This document shows, piece after piece, positions 16,112 through 25,994 of a stretch of 64,000 nt of DNA. This DNA comes from Puniceicoccaceae bacterium. Its GTDB lineage: Bacteria; Verrucomicrobiota; Verrucomicrobiia; Opitutales; Opitutaceae. The position numbers and the translations under genes are program-made. The stretch is taken from NCBI GenBank assembly GCA_007695295.1, contig REEB01000168.1:1-64000 (forward strand), given 5' to 3'. Positions within the stretch are counted from its first letter, which is position 1, and the number at the start of each line of letters is the position of its first letter. The notes below the pieces were generated by a model. It saw nothing but the letters and a program-made list of their open reading frames with translations. It searched no databases and was not told where the DNA came from.

Positions 16112-17923
16112 ATGGATTGGGATCTTTCGTCCTATTTCCCCGGCTTCGACCACCCCGAGTGCGAAGCCTTCGCCGCCCGTCTCCAGGGTGATCTCGAACT
16201 CCTCGAAACCCGCTTCGCCGAGCTGCCCGCCCCCGGAGGCGAAACTGCCGACGCCTGGGCCCAAGCCCTCCGCGCCCTTGAGGATTCTTTGTCGCGCCTT
16301 TCCCACTACAGCAGCTACCTCGGCTGCCTTGCCGCCGCCGACTCCGCCCACGAAGGCTATGCCTCCGAGGAAGCCCGGCTGGCCGGCCTTCACGCCCGCC
16401 TCGAACGCGCCCAAGTCCGCCTGCTCGAACACTTCCGGGGCATCGCTCCGGCCGACCTCGCCGCTCTCAGCGCCCACCCCGGTCTCAAGGACCTCGGCGC
16501 CACCCTCGAAATCTGGGCCGCCCGCGCCCGCCATCGCATGGCCCCGGACGAGGAAACGCTCGCCGCCGACCTCGGCGTCGACGGCCTTCACGCCTGGAGC
16601 CGCCTCTATGACAAGCTATCCGGCAATCTCGAATGGACGTTCGAACGTCCGGGACAAGCTCCCGAGAGGCTGCCCATGTCACGGAGACGCTCCCTCCTCG
16701 GCCACCCCGACCGCGAGGTCCGCCGCGCCGCCTTCGCCGGTGGCAACGCCGCCTGGGAGCAGGTCCGGACCACCACCGCCGCCGCCCTCAATGGTCTCGC
16801 CGGCGCCCGCCTCACGCTGCTTCGCCGCCGCGGGCTCGATGATGTCCTTGATGAACCGCTCCTCGACAACCGGATTTCCCGCGCAACCCTCGAAGCCCTC
16901 GTCACCGCACTGCGCGCCGAACGCCCGTTTTCCCGCGAGCTGACCGCTCCCCGGCGGGCCGCCCTCGGCCTCGAGCGGATCGCCTGGTTCGACCTCGAGG
17001 CCCCCATCCCCCAAGCCGTCTCCGGGCGGGGCGGCGGACCCGACTGGGAGGAGGGCGTGACCCTCGTCACCCGCGCTTTCGAGCGGGCCTATCCGGCCCT
17101 CGGCGCTTTTTTCAAGGAAGTGGTCAGCCAACGCTGGATCGACTGGCAGCCCCGCAAAGCCAAACGCCCCGGCGGTTTCTGCTCCACCTCGCTCCTGCAC
17201 GGCGAATCACGGATTTTCATGACCTACCAGGCGACCTTCGGCGACCTCCTCACCCTCGCCCATGAAGCCGGTCACGCTTTTCACGGCCGCATCCTGCGCG
17301 AGCGACGCCCGCTCGCCCGCCGCTACCCCATGACGCTGGCCGAAACCGCCTCCACTTTCGCCGAGATGCTGCTCGTGGATGGCCTCGGCGGCGATCCCGC
17401 CACCGATCCTGGCCTGCGCCTCGCCCTGCTCGACTCCGAGTTGCGGCATGCCGCTGTCTTTCTTCTCGATATCCCGGTGCGCTTCGACTTCGAGCGCCGG
17501 TTTCACGATCTCCGTGCCCGGGGCGAAGTCTCCCCCACCCGCCTCGGCACGCTCATGAGCGAGGTCCAGCGGGAATGGTTCGGCGACATCCTCGAGTCCG
17601 GCGGAGAGGATCCCCTCTTCTGGGCCTCCAAACTCCACTTCTTCATCAGCCAGCGCTCCTTCTACAACTTCCCCTACGTCTTCGGCTTTCTGCTCAGCCG
17701 CAAGCTCTTCGCCCGCTTCCGCGAGGAGGGGCCGGCCTTTCTTCCGCACTACGAAACCTTCCTGGCCGCCTCCGGCTCCACCCGCTGCGAAGCGCTCATC
17801 CGCGACACCCTCGGCGAGGACTGCACCGATCCGCGGTTCTGGACCTCCGCCATCCATGACCTCGCCCGCCCCCGCGACCGCCTCGCGGCCACCCTCAAGG
17901 ACGCCGGCCCGGCCCCCGTCTAA
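16112..17923 (+). CDS. pepF: M3 family oligoendopeptidase (PepF type)
   Basis: A 603-residue cytosolic zinc metallopeptidase that cleaves short peptides. The zinc motif is HEAGH at about residue 384 (LTLAHEAGHAFHG), and the third ligand is in LAETASTFAEM. Length and the acidic helical N-terminus match oligoendopeptidase F rather than the longer PrlC group, a member of which is also encoded in this window. The ATG at 16112 is chosen because it starts with MDWDLSSYFPGF; the frame itself is open far upstream through lipA in another phase. It is probably cotranscribed with lipA. Confidence 0.92.
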   Translation: MDWDLSSYFPGFDHPECEAFAARLQGDLELLETRFAELPAPGGETADAWAQALRALEDSLSRLSHYSSYLGCLAAADSAHEGYASEEARLAGLHARLERAQVRLLEHFRGIAPADLAALSAHPGLKDLGATLEIWAARARHRMAPDEETLAADLGVDGLHAWSRLYDKLSGNLEWTFERPGQAPERLPMSRRRSLLGHPDREVRRAAFAGGNAAWEQVRTTTAAALNGLAGARLTLLRRRGLDDVLDEPLLDNRISRATLEALVTALRAERPFSRELTAPRRAALGLERIAWFDLEAPIPQAVSGRGGGPDWEEGVTLVTRAFERAYPALGAFFKEVVSQRWIDWQPRKAKRPGGFCSTSLLHGESRIFMTYQATFGDLLTLAHEAGHAFHGRILRERRPLARRYPMTLAETASTFAEMLLVDGLGGDPATDPGLRLALLDSELRHAAVFLLDIPVRFDFERRFHDLRARGEVSPTRLGTLMSEVQREWFGDILESGGEDPLFWASKLHFFISQRSFYNFPYVFGFLLSRKLFARFREEGPAFLPHYETFLAASGSTRCEALIRDTLGEDCTDPRFWTSAIHDLARPRDRLAATLKDAGPAPV

Positions 17924-18007
17924 CGTTCGCCGCGTCCTCTTTTCACGACTACGGCCTGTTTCCCGGCGGCGGTTGACAAGCCCTTTCTTCCCTCCAAGGT
18001 CGGCCCC

Positions 18008-18745
18008 GTGATCGAAGCCCGCGACCTAACCAAGCTCTTCTCGGATCGCAAACGCGGCCTGGTGCGCGCCGCCGACGGCATCTCCTTCACCTGCCGGCCC
18101 GGCGAGATCTTCGGACTCCTCGGGGCCAATGGCGCCGGCAAAACCACCACCCTGCGCCTCCTCGCCACCCTCCTCCAGCCCACCGCCGGCACCGCCATCG
18201 TCGCCGGGCACGACATCGTCCACGAACCCGCCAAGGTCCGCGCCAACATCGGCTTTCTCTCCGGCAACACCGCTCTCTACGGCAAGCTCACCGCCCGCGA
18301 GATGGTCGCCTACTTCGGCCGCCTCCACGGCATGGCCGAAACCGATCTCGATGCCCGCATCAATGAAATCTTCACCGCACTCGACATGCACGGCTTCGCG
18401 CAAGGTCGGTGTGATCGCCTTTCCACCGGCCAGAAACAGCGTGTCTCCATCGCCCGCGCCATCGTCCACCGACCCCCGGTGATGATTTTCGACGAACCCA
18501 CCACCGGACTCGATGTCATCACCGCCCGCACCATCATGGGTTTCATCGAACGCTGCCGGGACGACGGCCTCACCGTCCTCTTCTCCACCCATGTCATGAG
18601 CGAAGTCGAGCGCCTCTGCCACCGTGTCGCCGTCATTCACGAAGGCCGCCTCACGGCCGAAGGCACGCTCGCCGAGCTGCGCGAAACCACCGGGGAAACC
18701 GCCCTCGAGCGGGTCTTTCTTCACCTCGTCGGAGTAACGGCATGA
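18008..18745 (+). CDS. ABC transporter ATP-binding protein (NatA-like)
   Basis: A 245-residue ATPase subunit. Walker A is GANGAGKTT near residue 39, the signature is LSTGQKQR near 138, Walker B is VMIFDEPTTGLD near 159, and the switch histidine is in FSTHVMSE. The overall pattern (LRLLATLLQPTAGTAIVAGHD) matches the NatA/ABC-2 exporter type. The start is GTG, with AAGG a short distance upstream. Its last codons overlap the permease start as ATGA. Related two-gene systems export sodium ions or drugs. Confidence 0.93.
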   Translation: MIEARDLTKLFSDRKRGLVRAADGISFTCRPGEIFGLLGANGAGKTTTLRLLATLLQPTAGTAIVAGHDIVHEPAKVRANIGFLSGNTALYGKLTAREMVAYFGRLHGMAETDLDARINEIFTALDMHGFAQGRCDRLSTGQKQRVSIARAIVHRPPVMIFDEPTTGLDVITARTIMGFIERCRDDGLTVLFSTHVMSEVERLCHRVAVIHEGRLTAEGTLAELRETTGETALERVFLHLVGVTA

Positions 18746-19965
18746 CTGCACCCGCCTCCGCCGCCCGGCCGCCCTCGCCGATCCTCACGGTCTTCCGCAA
18801 GGAATGCTTGGAGACGTTCCGCGACCTCCGCGTCCTCCTCAGCGTGGTTGTTTCCCCGCTGCTGCTCACCCCGCTCATCCTCCTCATCGCGGCGTTCTTC
18901 GGCGGCCGCAAGGCCACCGAGCAGCAGACCCAAATCCTCGAAATCGCCCTCCTCGGTGGCGGAACGCCGGCCGCCCTGGCTGAGTTTCTCCAGACCGACG
19001 ATACCCTCGTTTTTCTCGATTTCGCCGATGCCGAAGCCGCCGAGGAAGCCATCCGCGAGCGCCGCCTGCGCGCCGCCCTCGTCTTTGCCGATGACGACGC
19101 CGAGCGGTTTGCCGCCGGAGAACGCATCCGGCCCGAGTTGCTCTTCGACGCCTCCAACGAACGCTCCACCACCGCCCACCGCCGTCTCCTCGCGCTCCTC
19201 GAACGCTTCAACCAAGACGAACTCGAACGCCGCCTTGCCGAGGCCGAGCTACCGCCGGAATGGACCGAATCGGTCCGCTCCCGCACCCGCAACCTCGCCA
19301 CCGAGGCCGCCCTCGGCGGCTTCATCCTCGGGATCATCCTGCCCTACCTCGTCATCATGGGCGCGGCTTTCGGCGGCATGACCAGCGCCTTCGATCTCTG
19401 CGCGGGGGAGAAGGAACGCGGCACCCTCGAAACACTCCTCGTTTCACCCGCCTCCCGCCAGGACATCATTCTCGGCAAGCTCCTCACCATCGGTCTGGTC
19501 AGCCTCATCTCCGCCTTCTGCTCGGTCGCCGGCCTCATCCTCGCCTTGGAGGTCGGTCTCCAGTTTCTCGCCACCGAGCTGCAGGGGATGATTGCCGTCT
19601 CCTATCCGGCACTCGTCGCGGTGCTCTTTCTCGTGCTGCCGTTCGCCCTCATGACCTCCGCCCTTTTGCTCCTCATCTCGGCCGTGGCCCGAAACCAAAA
19701 GGAAGCCCAAGCCTACGTTTTCCCGCTCATCGCGGTCATCCTCCTGCCCGCCATGCTGAGCTTTATTCTCGATGCCGAAACCAGCTCCGCCCTCGCGCTT
19801 GCCCCCATCCTCAATACCGCTCTCGCCATGAAGCAAGTCATGGCCGGGGCCACCGATGTCTTGTTCGTCAGCCTCACCCTGTTCGCCTCCCTCGCTTACG
19901 CCGCCGTCGCCATGGCGCTGGTCGTGGTCCTCTTCCAGAAAGAGCGCATCCTCTTCCGGGTCTGA
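18742..19965 (+). CDS. ABC-2 type permease (NatB-like)
   Basis: A 407-residue membrane partner of the preceding ATPase. A cytoplasmic start (FRKECLETFRDLRVLLSV) leads into the first membrane helix (about residues 32-54), then a large extracytoplasmic domain (about 55-190), then five or so further helices. KERGTLETLLVSPASRQDIILGK is the coupling region typical of ABC-2 permeases of the NatB family. The extracytoplasmic loop between the first two helices is characteristic of this subgroup. Substrate unknown. The gene overlaps the ATPase gene by 4 bases and ends 30 bases from the convergent tamA. Confidence 0.9.
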   Translation: MTAPASAARPPSPILTVFRKECLETFRDLRVLLSVVVSPLLLTPLILLIAAFFGGRKATEQQTQILEIALLGGGTPAALAEFLQTDDTLVFLDFADAEAAEEAIRERRLRAALVFADDDAERFAAGERIRPELLFDASNERSTTAHRRLLALLERFNQDELERRLAEAELPPEWTESVRSRTRNLATEAALGGFILGIILPYLVIMGAAFGGMTSAFDLCAGEKERGTLETLLVSPASRQDIILGKLLTIGLVSLISAFCSVAGLILALEVGLQFLATELQGMIAVSYPALVAVLFLVLPFALMTSALLLLISAVARNQKEAQAYVFPLIAVILLPAMLSFILDAETSSALALAPILNTALAMKQVMAGATDVLFVSLTLFASLAYAAVAMALVVVLFQKERILFRV

Positions 19966-19995
19966 ACGGTCCTCCCCGCCGGGCTCGCGCTTTCC

Positions 19996-22113
19996 TCAGA
20001 AAGGAAACCCGATCGAAAAGTGCAGCGTCCCGCTCGGATCGGCCGTCCGTGGGTTCACGTTGTGCCCGTATTCGAGCCGAACCGGCCCGATCAGGGTGTA
20101 ATACCGCAGACCCAGGCCCGCCGACACCAGCACATCCTGAAACGGCAGCTCCGCCAGCCGACTGGTGAAACCCACTGCATCGACAAACACGACCGCAGCC
20201 AGGTTCGGCGCCAAGTCCTGCTCCAGCTCCATGTTGGTCAGCAGATAAAACTTCGCCCCCACGAACCGCCCGTCCTCCGCCCGCGGCGTGGCCCGGCCGC
20301 TCTGAAATCCGCGCACCGAGCTTTCACCGCCGGGATAGAAGCGCCGCCCCGCCGGCAGGCGGCTGTCATCCGAACCGAAGGTGGTGATAATGCCCGAGGT
20401 CGCCGACCCATGCACCCGCCGCCCGCCTCCGATGCCGCGGTGGTAGGATCCACCGTATTCGAAACGTTGATACTCCGCTTGGCCGCCCAGTGACTGGCTG
20501 GCAACCTCCAACGTGCCGAAGAGGCGGTGGCCGCGCCGCGGTCGGAGCGGATTGTCCCTCCGATCCCGGTTGAGGCCCAACTCCAGTGAGGCCACCCGGG
20601 TGCGCCCCTCGTCCACCCCCTCCGCGCTCGCCAAGTCGCTGCGGCTCACTCCGAGGGATTGAAAGTTGTAGCGCACGAAGGCATCCGCCCCCAGCCGGGT
20701 CAGCGTGGTCCGCAGCCCGAGTCCGAGGCCAAACTCTTGGCGCACGAAGGCCGCCTCCTCCCGCCGCAACCCGAAGGTCTGGATGGAGGCGTCGATCTGC
20801 TCGCCGAAAATCTCCGGCATGGTGTAGGTGTGATTGAAGTTGCTCGCTTTGAAGGACTGCACCAAGAGCAGCCGGCTCTGGTGGGCCCGCCCGAAAAGGT
20901 TGAAGTGCCGCATCTCCACCCCTCCGCGCAGCAGCTCATAGCTTCCCCAGCCCAGCAGCAGGCTGGCGTCCCACCGCCGCCCTTCCTGGAGCGTGAAGAC
21001 GGGGTTGCGCACCGGCCCGGTCTCCGGCTCGTAGTCGAGTTGGATGCGCTCGAACACGCCCAGTCGGGCCAGCCGCAGGCGGGCCTGCTCCAGCTCCAGC
21101 CGGTCCAGCGGATCCCCCGACTGCAGACGCACCCGGCGGTCCAGTACATGCGGCCGCGTCCGCTCATTGCCGGTGTAGACGATTTCCCCCACCCGCACCT
21201 TCGGGCCGGGCTCCACCTCCACGCGCAGCCTCACCGGCCGCTCGCCACCCGCCGTCACCTGACCCGGGCGCACCTGCACCCGCACCGCCGCATCGGCGTA
21301 TCCGGCTCTCAAGTACGCGTTGCGGAATTCGGTCACGATATCCTGCTCCAGCACGCGTGAAAAGGCCAGGCCCCGCAGCTCTTCCGCCCCTGGAAGATCG
21401 GGTAATGCCTCGCCTTCGATCACCACCTCCACTTCCGCAACCCTCCAGCGCGGTCCTTCTGTCACCCGCACATCCACCTCCACCGCCCCGGTGGCATGGT
21501 CCATCGTCATCACCTCGGCCTGCACCGTCGCCTCTTGAAAGCCGGTCCGGCGGAGATCTTGGGCGAGGCTCTGCTGGCTGCGGCTGAGCTCGGACGGGGT
21601 GTACACCCGGGCCGACCGCAGGGGCAGCAGAAACACATCCCCGTGGAAATACTCCTCCCCCTGCGACGCGGAAAAAGCCGCCAGCCCCGTGAACCGGATC
21701 GAGCGGTAATGGTAGCGCTGGCCCGGCCGCAACGTGAATCGCGCCCCGACCGCCCCCAAGGGCCGTGGCAGCAGGGTGTCGAGGGTGTGGTCCCAGGAAT
21801 GGGTCTGTTCGGTGCCATCTTCCAGGGTCAGCCGCACCTCCACCTCGGGGCGGAGAAACCCATCACTGGTGAGGGCGGAAAGCAGAATGAGAGCGCTGTC
21901 TTCGATGGTGTTGGCATCGAGCCGGTCGCGGGGTTGGTCGCCCAGGAGCAGGTCCAGGGTCTGGCGGAGTTCGCGGTTTTTCAGCCAGCCGGCGCCCGTG
22001 ACTTCGAGCCGGGCCCGCTCTTCGGCCGCAGCCAACTGCAGTGCGCCGGCCACCGCGACCAAGGCCAAGACCAGCGCCCGCCACCATTTCCAGCTCGGCG
22101 GCGACCCTCTCAC
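19996..22113 (-). CDS. tamA: TamA-type Omp85 outer-membrane protein
   Basis: An Omp85-family barrel of 705 residues that with TamB moves proteins or lipids to the outer membrane. A signal peptide (LVLALVAVAGALQLAAA) is followed by three or so POTRA-like segments (residues about 40-330) and a 16-strand-type barrel with GGESSVRGFQSG, the lid-lock RGF motif, and EYGHNVNPR, ending in IGFPF with the terminal aromatic. I place the start at the GTG at 22113: GGGAGG lies 7 bases before it, and it forms a GTGA overlap with the tamB stop. The ATG 45 bases upstream lies inside tamB and lacks such a site. Confidence 0.88.
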   Translation of the reverse strand: MRGSPPSWKWWRALVLALVAVAGALQLAAAEERARLEVTGAGWLKNRELRQTLDLLLGDQPRDRLDANTIEDSALILLSALTSDGFLRPEVEVRLTLEDGTEQTHSWDHTLDTLLPRPLGAVGARFTLRPGQRYHYRSIRFTGLAAFSASQGEEYFHGDVFLLPLRSARVYTPSELSRSQQSLAQDLRRTGFQEATVQAEVMTMDHATGAVEVDVRVTEGPRWRVAEVEVVIEGEALPDLPGAEELRGLAFSRVLEQDIVTEFRNAYLRAGYADAAVRVQVRPGQVTAGGERPVRLRVEVEPGPKVRVGEIVYTGNERTRPHVLDRRVRLQSGDPLDRLELEQARLRLARLGVFERIQLDYEPETGPVRNPVFTLQEGRRWDASLLLGWGSYELLRGGVEMRHFNLFGRAHQSRLLLVQSFKASNFNHTYTMPEIFGEQIDASIQTFGLRREEAAFVRQEFGLGLGLRTTLTRLGADAFVRYNFQSLGVSRSDLASAEGVDEGRTRVASLELGLNRDRRDNPLRPRRGHRLFGTLEVASQSLGGQAEYQRFEYGGSYHRGIGGGRRVHGSATSGIITTFGSDDSRLPAGRRFYPGGESSVRGFQSGRATPRAEDGRFVGAKFYLLTNMELEQDLAPNLAAVVFVDAVGFTSRLAELPFQDVLVSAGLGLRYYTLIGPVRLEYGHNVNPRTADPSGTLHFSIGFPF

Positions 22114-25100
22114 CGGACACCTCCCGACCGCGTTCCGCCCCGCGAGATGAAGCGCCATTTGATGCCCGCATTGTAGGCGTCGAATTCGTCATACTCCCCC
22201 ACCAGCAGCCACCGGGAGTCGATCTCGAATTCCATCCGGTAGGTCTCCCGGCCCTGCCGCGAAATCCGCTCGCCGGAATCGATGGTGAGCCGGTCCGCCA
22301 GTCCGCCGCCCGCCCCCGGTCCGCCGAACAGTCCGCGCCCGAGAAAGAAACCGATCCGGGTGGCCCGTTGTTGCTGGGTGAAGCCAATTTCCTCCGTCGG
22401 CAACTCGCCGGCCATGACCATGAGCAGGATGGTCTCGGAGCTGAGCGAGGGCGTCGAGGTCAGCACCAGCTGCGGGTCCGAGGCCGTCCCGCTGACTTCA
22501 AAGCGGAGGTCGTAGCCGTAGCGCCGGCTGGTGCCGGTGACAAAGATCCGCGGCTCGAAGGGATTCTCACGCGTCAGCACGACGTTTCCCTGCTGGACCG
22601 CAAAGGTCGCGAAGGGGAAAAGCACCTGCCCGTCCACCACCCCCGCTTCGCCGATCGCAATGGGATCGCGGAGCGTTCCCTGAAGGCGGAAGGCGGCGTC
22701 CAGTTCCCCGCGGAAGAGCGGCGTCTGCACCCGCATGAATCGGTCTCCGGTAATAACCACATCCAACTCCCAGTCCGCAAAGGGCGCCTCATCGACCGAG
22801 AAGTAGGGCGGCCTTTGGGCCGCGCCCCTGCCGCCCCCGGGCATGAGCGCCCGCAGGTCCATCAAAAAGAGGCCGTTGCGCAGGCCGACCCGACCGGTGA
22901 CCCGTGGATTTCCCCCCGGGGGCGCACGGACCGAAACCTCCAGATCCGACCGCAGCACCAGCCCGGCCTGCCGGACCAGCGGCAGGTTTTGTCCGGACAA
23001 CGTCAGGTCCATCCCGGGACTGTCTCCGGAAAAGGGATCGATCGATCCCGTGATCGACAGCAACTCTCCACCGGCCCGACCCGAGACATCCCGGAAGCGC
23101 AACTGGCCATCTGCGAAGGCGATGTCGGCGTTAATGTCTTGAAGCGAACCAAAGGGCAGAAAGGGCCGGGTGGCCGCATCCTCGATGCGGAGCCGCCCCG
23201 TCCAGTCCGCCCCGGGCCGCAGCCGCACGGAGAGATCGAAGAGGCCGCGCGGAGCGAGATACTCGGGAAAGAAACGCGCCAGCTCGGCCAAGTCGGTCTC
23301 CGGCACCTCCAGGTCGAGGGATGCCTCGCGCCAGTCCGGCAGTTCCGGCCTCTCCAGGAGCGAGGGCCAGAAACCGGCCGGTAAGGGCAGCAACCCCACC
23401 GCCCGCACCGGCTGGCCCGCCAGGCGGAGAGTCATCTGCTTCAATTCGGCGCGGTTCTGGTCCAGCACTGCTTCCAGCTGAAGGTCCGAAAGACGGGGCC
23501 ACGACACCGCTTCCACCCGCGGAGGCAGGCGAATTTCCTCGATCCCTAGATCGATCCTGCCGCTGAGGCGCTCCGGCCTTCCCGCGAGATCAATGGTGCC
23601 TTCCGGCCGCGTCAGGTGAATGCCGGTCCACTCGCCCACCGCCTCCCAAAAGGCCGGGTGCGGGCTCAACTCGACCCGCAGGCCCACCTCCAGGTTTTCC
23701 AACACGCGGAGCAACCTGTCGTCCGCTCCCGGATACAGCGCCACCGGCAGGATGCCATTGGCCGAAAGGATCACCCGCCCCAGGGCCTCGATATCCAGAG
23801 GATCAAGGTGTAGCCCGGCGGGACCGGCGGCAATGTCGACGGCCACCCGGAGGGGCCCGGTGTCCGCTCCGGGAGGATGATAGGATCCGGCGGTCTCCAG
23901 GCGGCCCGTGAGAGGGCCGTCGTCCCAGGCGGCCTCCAGGAAAATTCGGTCGAGGGCGGCCTCGGGCAGCGCTTCGCGATAGATCCAGGCCAGCCACTCC
24001 GGCTGCGGCTGCACCGCCTTGAGGAGGACCTCGCCGTGCTTCCTCCCGACCAGGCGGGCACCCAACACGAGCCGTTCGACGCCGCCCTGAGCCAGCTCCA
24101 GCCGCCCGAGTTCAATCTCCAGTCCGTCACCGTCATTCGGATACACCTTCCAGACTGCGGGAGCCGCCAGTTCGAGGGAAGGCTCATCCGGATCGAAGCG
24201 CCAGTGCAGTGTTTCCAGCGATCCCGCCCAGCCGCCGCCTTGCCCCGTGCCCGCGGTGGCGCTCAGCCGCACGCCGCCAGCGGCGTTGGACGCCTCCAAA
24301 TGGGCGGCAAGGCGGGCGATCCCGTCACCCTCCCATTCCATGACCACCGTCATGGTTTCCAAGGGGTCCTGGCTCAAATCCGCCACCTCCAGCCAGCCCT
24401 CGTGTTCGGGCTCCGCCAGAGCACCAAGGAGGGCGCCTCCAGCGGAGATCTTCCCCACCCTCAATCCTTCCGGTATCCATGGCTCCATGACATCGGGGGA
24501 AAGTTCGGTGCTCCACTCGATGGTTTCCAAGACCAGGGTTTCGAGGTCGATGGCCCCGGCCAGCTCAACCCGTGATCCTTCGCCGATCGAGGCCCGGACC
24601 TGTTCAATCGCGAGCCGGGGCCATTCCAGCCGGCCGGCGGCGGTCAGGGTTTCAATCCCGACGGCCAAATCCGCCCACCCAAGGCCACCGCCCCGCAGGT
24701 CGAAATCAAGCCGCGGCCAGATCCCTTCCATGGGGACCACATCCACCCTGCCCTCCACCCGCCCGCGGGCCTTGACCCAAGGCAGCGCGGCGAGATCGGC
24801 CACCAAATCCAAGCGGGCCGGTTCGCCGGGAAGCTCCGGCTCCCAGCCGAATACCACCGGCCGGTCCAACCGCAGTTCCACCCCGGGCATGGTGGCCTGC
24901 AGGGATCGTACTTCGATCCGATCGGGCTCCAGGGTGGCATCCGCCTCAATCACCAGGGGAGGCACTTCCAGGACCGCTTCCTCGGTCGGATCGGCTTCAA
25001 TCCGCAGGTCGACAGCCGCGGTCAACCCCCGGGTCCGCATCCGAAAGCTGCCTATGACCTCGCGGTAATACTCGTCCAATCCGATCCGCTCCGCCGGGAG

Positions 25101-25934
25101 GGCCCAATCTTCGCCGTCCAGGCTTCCGACCGATGGCACCCAGTCGTCGTCGACCCACTCCGCGGCCCACGCTGCGACGTTGCTCCCGTAAGCCAGTTCG
25201 CCATGGGCCCGGATCGACGCATCCTCGACGCTCAGCCGACCCGTCAGGGCCAATTGGTGGATCTCCTCAATCAACTCCAGACGGCCCTCACCTCCTTCCC
25301 GCAGGGGCGCCAAGTCGACGTCCAGCCGCAGGCGGTGATCCGGATCGGTGCCGGTCGCGGCCAGCTCCACCCGACCACGCTTCCAGCTGGCGGAAGGGAC
25401 TTCCCAACTCCGCCCGGCCATTTCGAAACGCCCTTCATTGGCCACCGCCCAAGGCATCCAGAAATCCAGCCCGAGCAGAATCCGCCCGACCTGCCGGAGC
25501 ACCTCCGAAGGAGCCGGAGCAGGGCGCGGATCGGAAGGCGGCGTGCGCTCCACGGTGCCGTCGTAGAGCACCGACCAGCCTTCGATCCGCAGGTAGGGGG
25601 CTTCGGGGGTTTGATCGGCCTCCGCCCGCACCCGCCGCAGCCAGCGCAGGGGCTGGCGTGCTTCGAGACGTTCAACCGCCGCCTCCAACCCGGGGCTGCT
25701 GTGGTGCAGCCCATGAAGCGCGAACCGGGCCTCGGGCAGCCGCTCATAGCGCTCGAAGGTCGTGCCGCCGGCTTTCAGAGCCGGGCGAAGCGCCAGCGGC
25801 AGCCACCAAGGCGTCAGCGCCACCAGCAGCAGAAGGAGCGCGAAGACCCCGGCTCCGGCCACTGCCAGCCATCCCAGCCAACGAATCCATCGCCGCCGTC
25901 GGCGCGGCGGTGTTGCTCCATGGGCGGGTGCCAT
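22110..25934 (-). CDS. tamB: TamB-like translocation/assembly protein (DUF490)
   Basis: A 1274-residue envelope-spanning protein. A basic cytoplasmic start (PRRRRRWIRWLG) precedes one membrane anchor at about residues 20-42. The rest is a long beta-rich periplasmic stretch of repeating DxxxxxR-type strands, as in TamB/AsmA-like lipid-transfer proteins. The conserved C-terminal domain carries DPQLVLTSTPSLSSETILL and GGLADRLTIDSGER. Adjacency and 4-base overlap with tamA supports the pairing. It lies 60 bases downstream of prlC on the same strand. Confidence 0.9.
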   Translation of the reverse strand: MAPAHGATPPRRRRRWIRWLGWLAVAGAGVFALLLLLVALTPWWLPLALRPALKAGGTTFERYERLPEARFALHGLHHSSPGLEAAVERLEARQPLRWLRRVRAEADQTPEAPYLRIEGWSVLYDGTVERTPPSDPRPAPAPSEVLRQVGRILLGLDFWMPWAVANEGRFEMAGRSWEVPSASWKRGRVELAATGTDPDHRLRLDVDLAPLREGGEGRLELIEEIHQLALTGRLSVEDASIRAHGELAYGSNVAAWAAEWVDDDWVPSVGSLDGEDWALPAERIGLDEYYREVIGSFRMRTRGLTAAVDLRIEADPTEEAVLEVPPLVIEADATLEPDRIEVRSLQATMPGVELRLDRPVVFGWEPELPGEPARLDLVADLAALPWVKARGRVEGRVDVVPMEGIWPRLDFDLRGGGLGWADLAVGIETLTAAGRLEWPRLAIEQVRASIGEGSRVELAGAIDLETLVLETIEWSTELSPDVMEPWIPEGLRVGKISAGGALLGALAEPEHEGWLEVADLSQDPLETMTVVMEWEGDGIARLAAHLEASNAAGGVRLSATAGTGQGGGWAGSLETLHWRFDPDEPSLELAAPAVWKVYPNDGDGLEIELGRLELAQGGVERLVLGARLVGRKHGEVLLKAVQPQPEWLAWIYREALPEAALDRIFLEAAWDDGPLTGRLETAGSYHPPGADTGPLRVAVDIAAGPAGLHLDPLDIEALGRVILSANGILPVALYPGADDRLLRVLENLEVGLRVELSPHPAFWEAVGEWTGIHLTRPEGTIDLAGRPERLSGRIDLGIEEIRLPPRVEAVSWPRLSDLQLEAVLDQNRAELKQMTLRLAGQPVRAVGLLPLPAGFWPSLLERPELPDWREASLDLEVPETDLAELARFFPEYLAPRGLFDLSVRLRPGADWTGRLRIEDAATRPFLPFGSLQDINADIAFADGQLRFRDVSGRAGGELLSITGSIDPFSGDSPGMDLTLSGQNLPLVRQAGLVLRSDLEVSVRAPPGGNPRVTGRVGLRNGLFLMDLRALMPGGGRGAAQRPPYFSVDEAPFADWELDVVITGDRFMRVQTPLFRGELDAAFRLQGTLRDPIAIGEAGVVDGQVLFPFATFAVQQGNVVLTRENPFEPRIFVTGTSRRYGYDLRFEVSGTASDPQLVLTSTPSLSSETILLMVMAGELPTEEIGFTQQQRATRIGFFLGRGLFGGPGAGGGLADRLTIDSGERISRQGRETYRMEFEIDSRWLLVGEYDEFDAYNAGIKWRFISRGGTRSGGVR

Positions 25935-25994
25935 TACCAGACAGGTTCGGGGCGTTGACGACCGGTGAGTGAGGGCATGCCGGACGCCGGGCCG

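Noticed and set aside
14215-16113. A 632-codon minus-strand open frame across the Gfo-lipA region.
   Set aside because: It is antisense to two well-supported enzymes and runs through the hairpin-rich gap.
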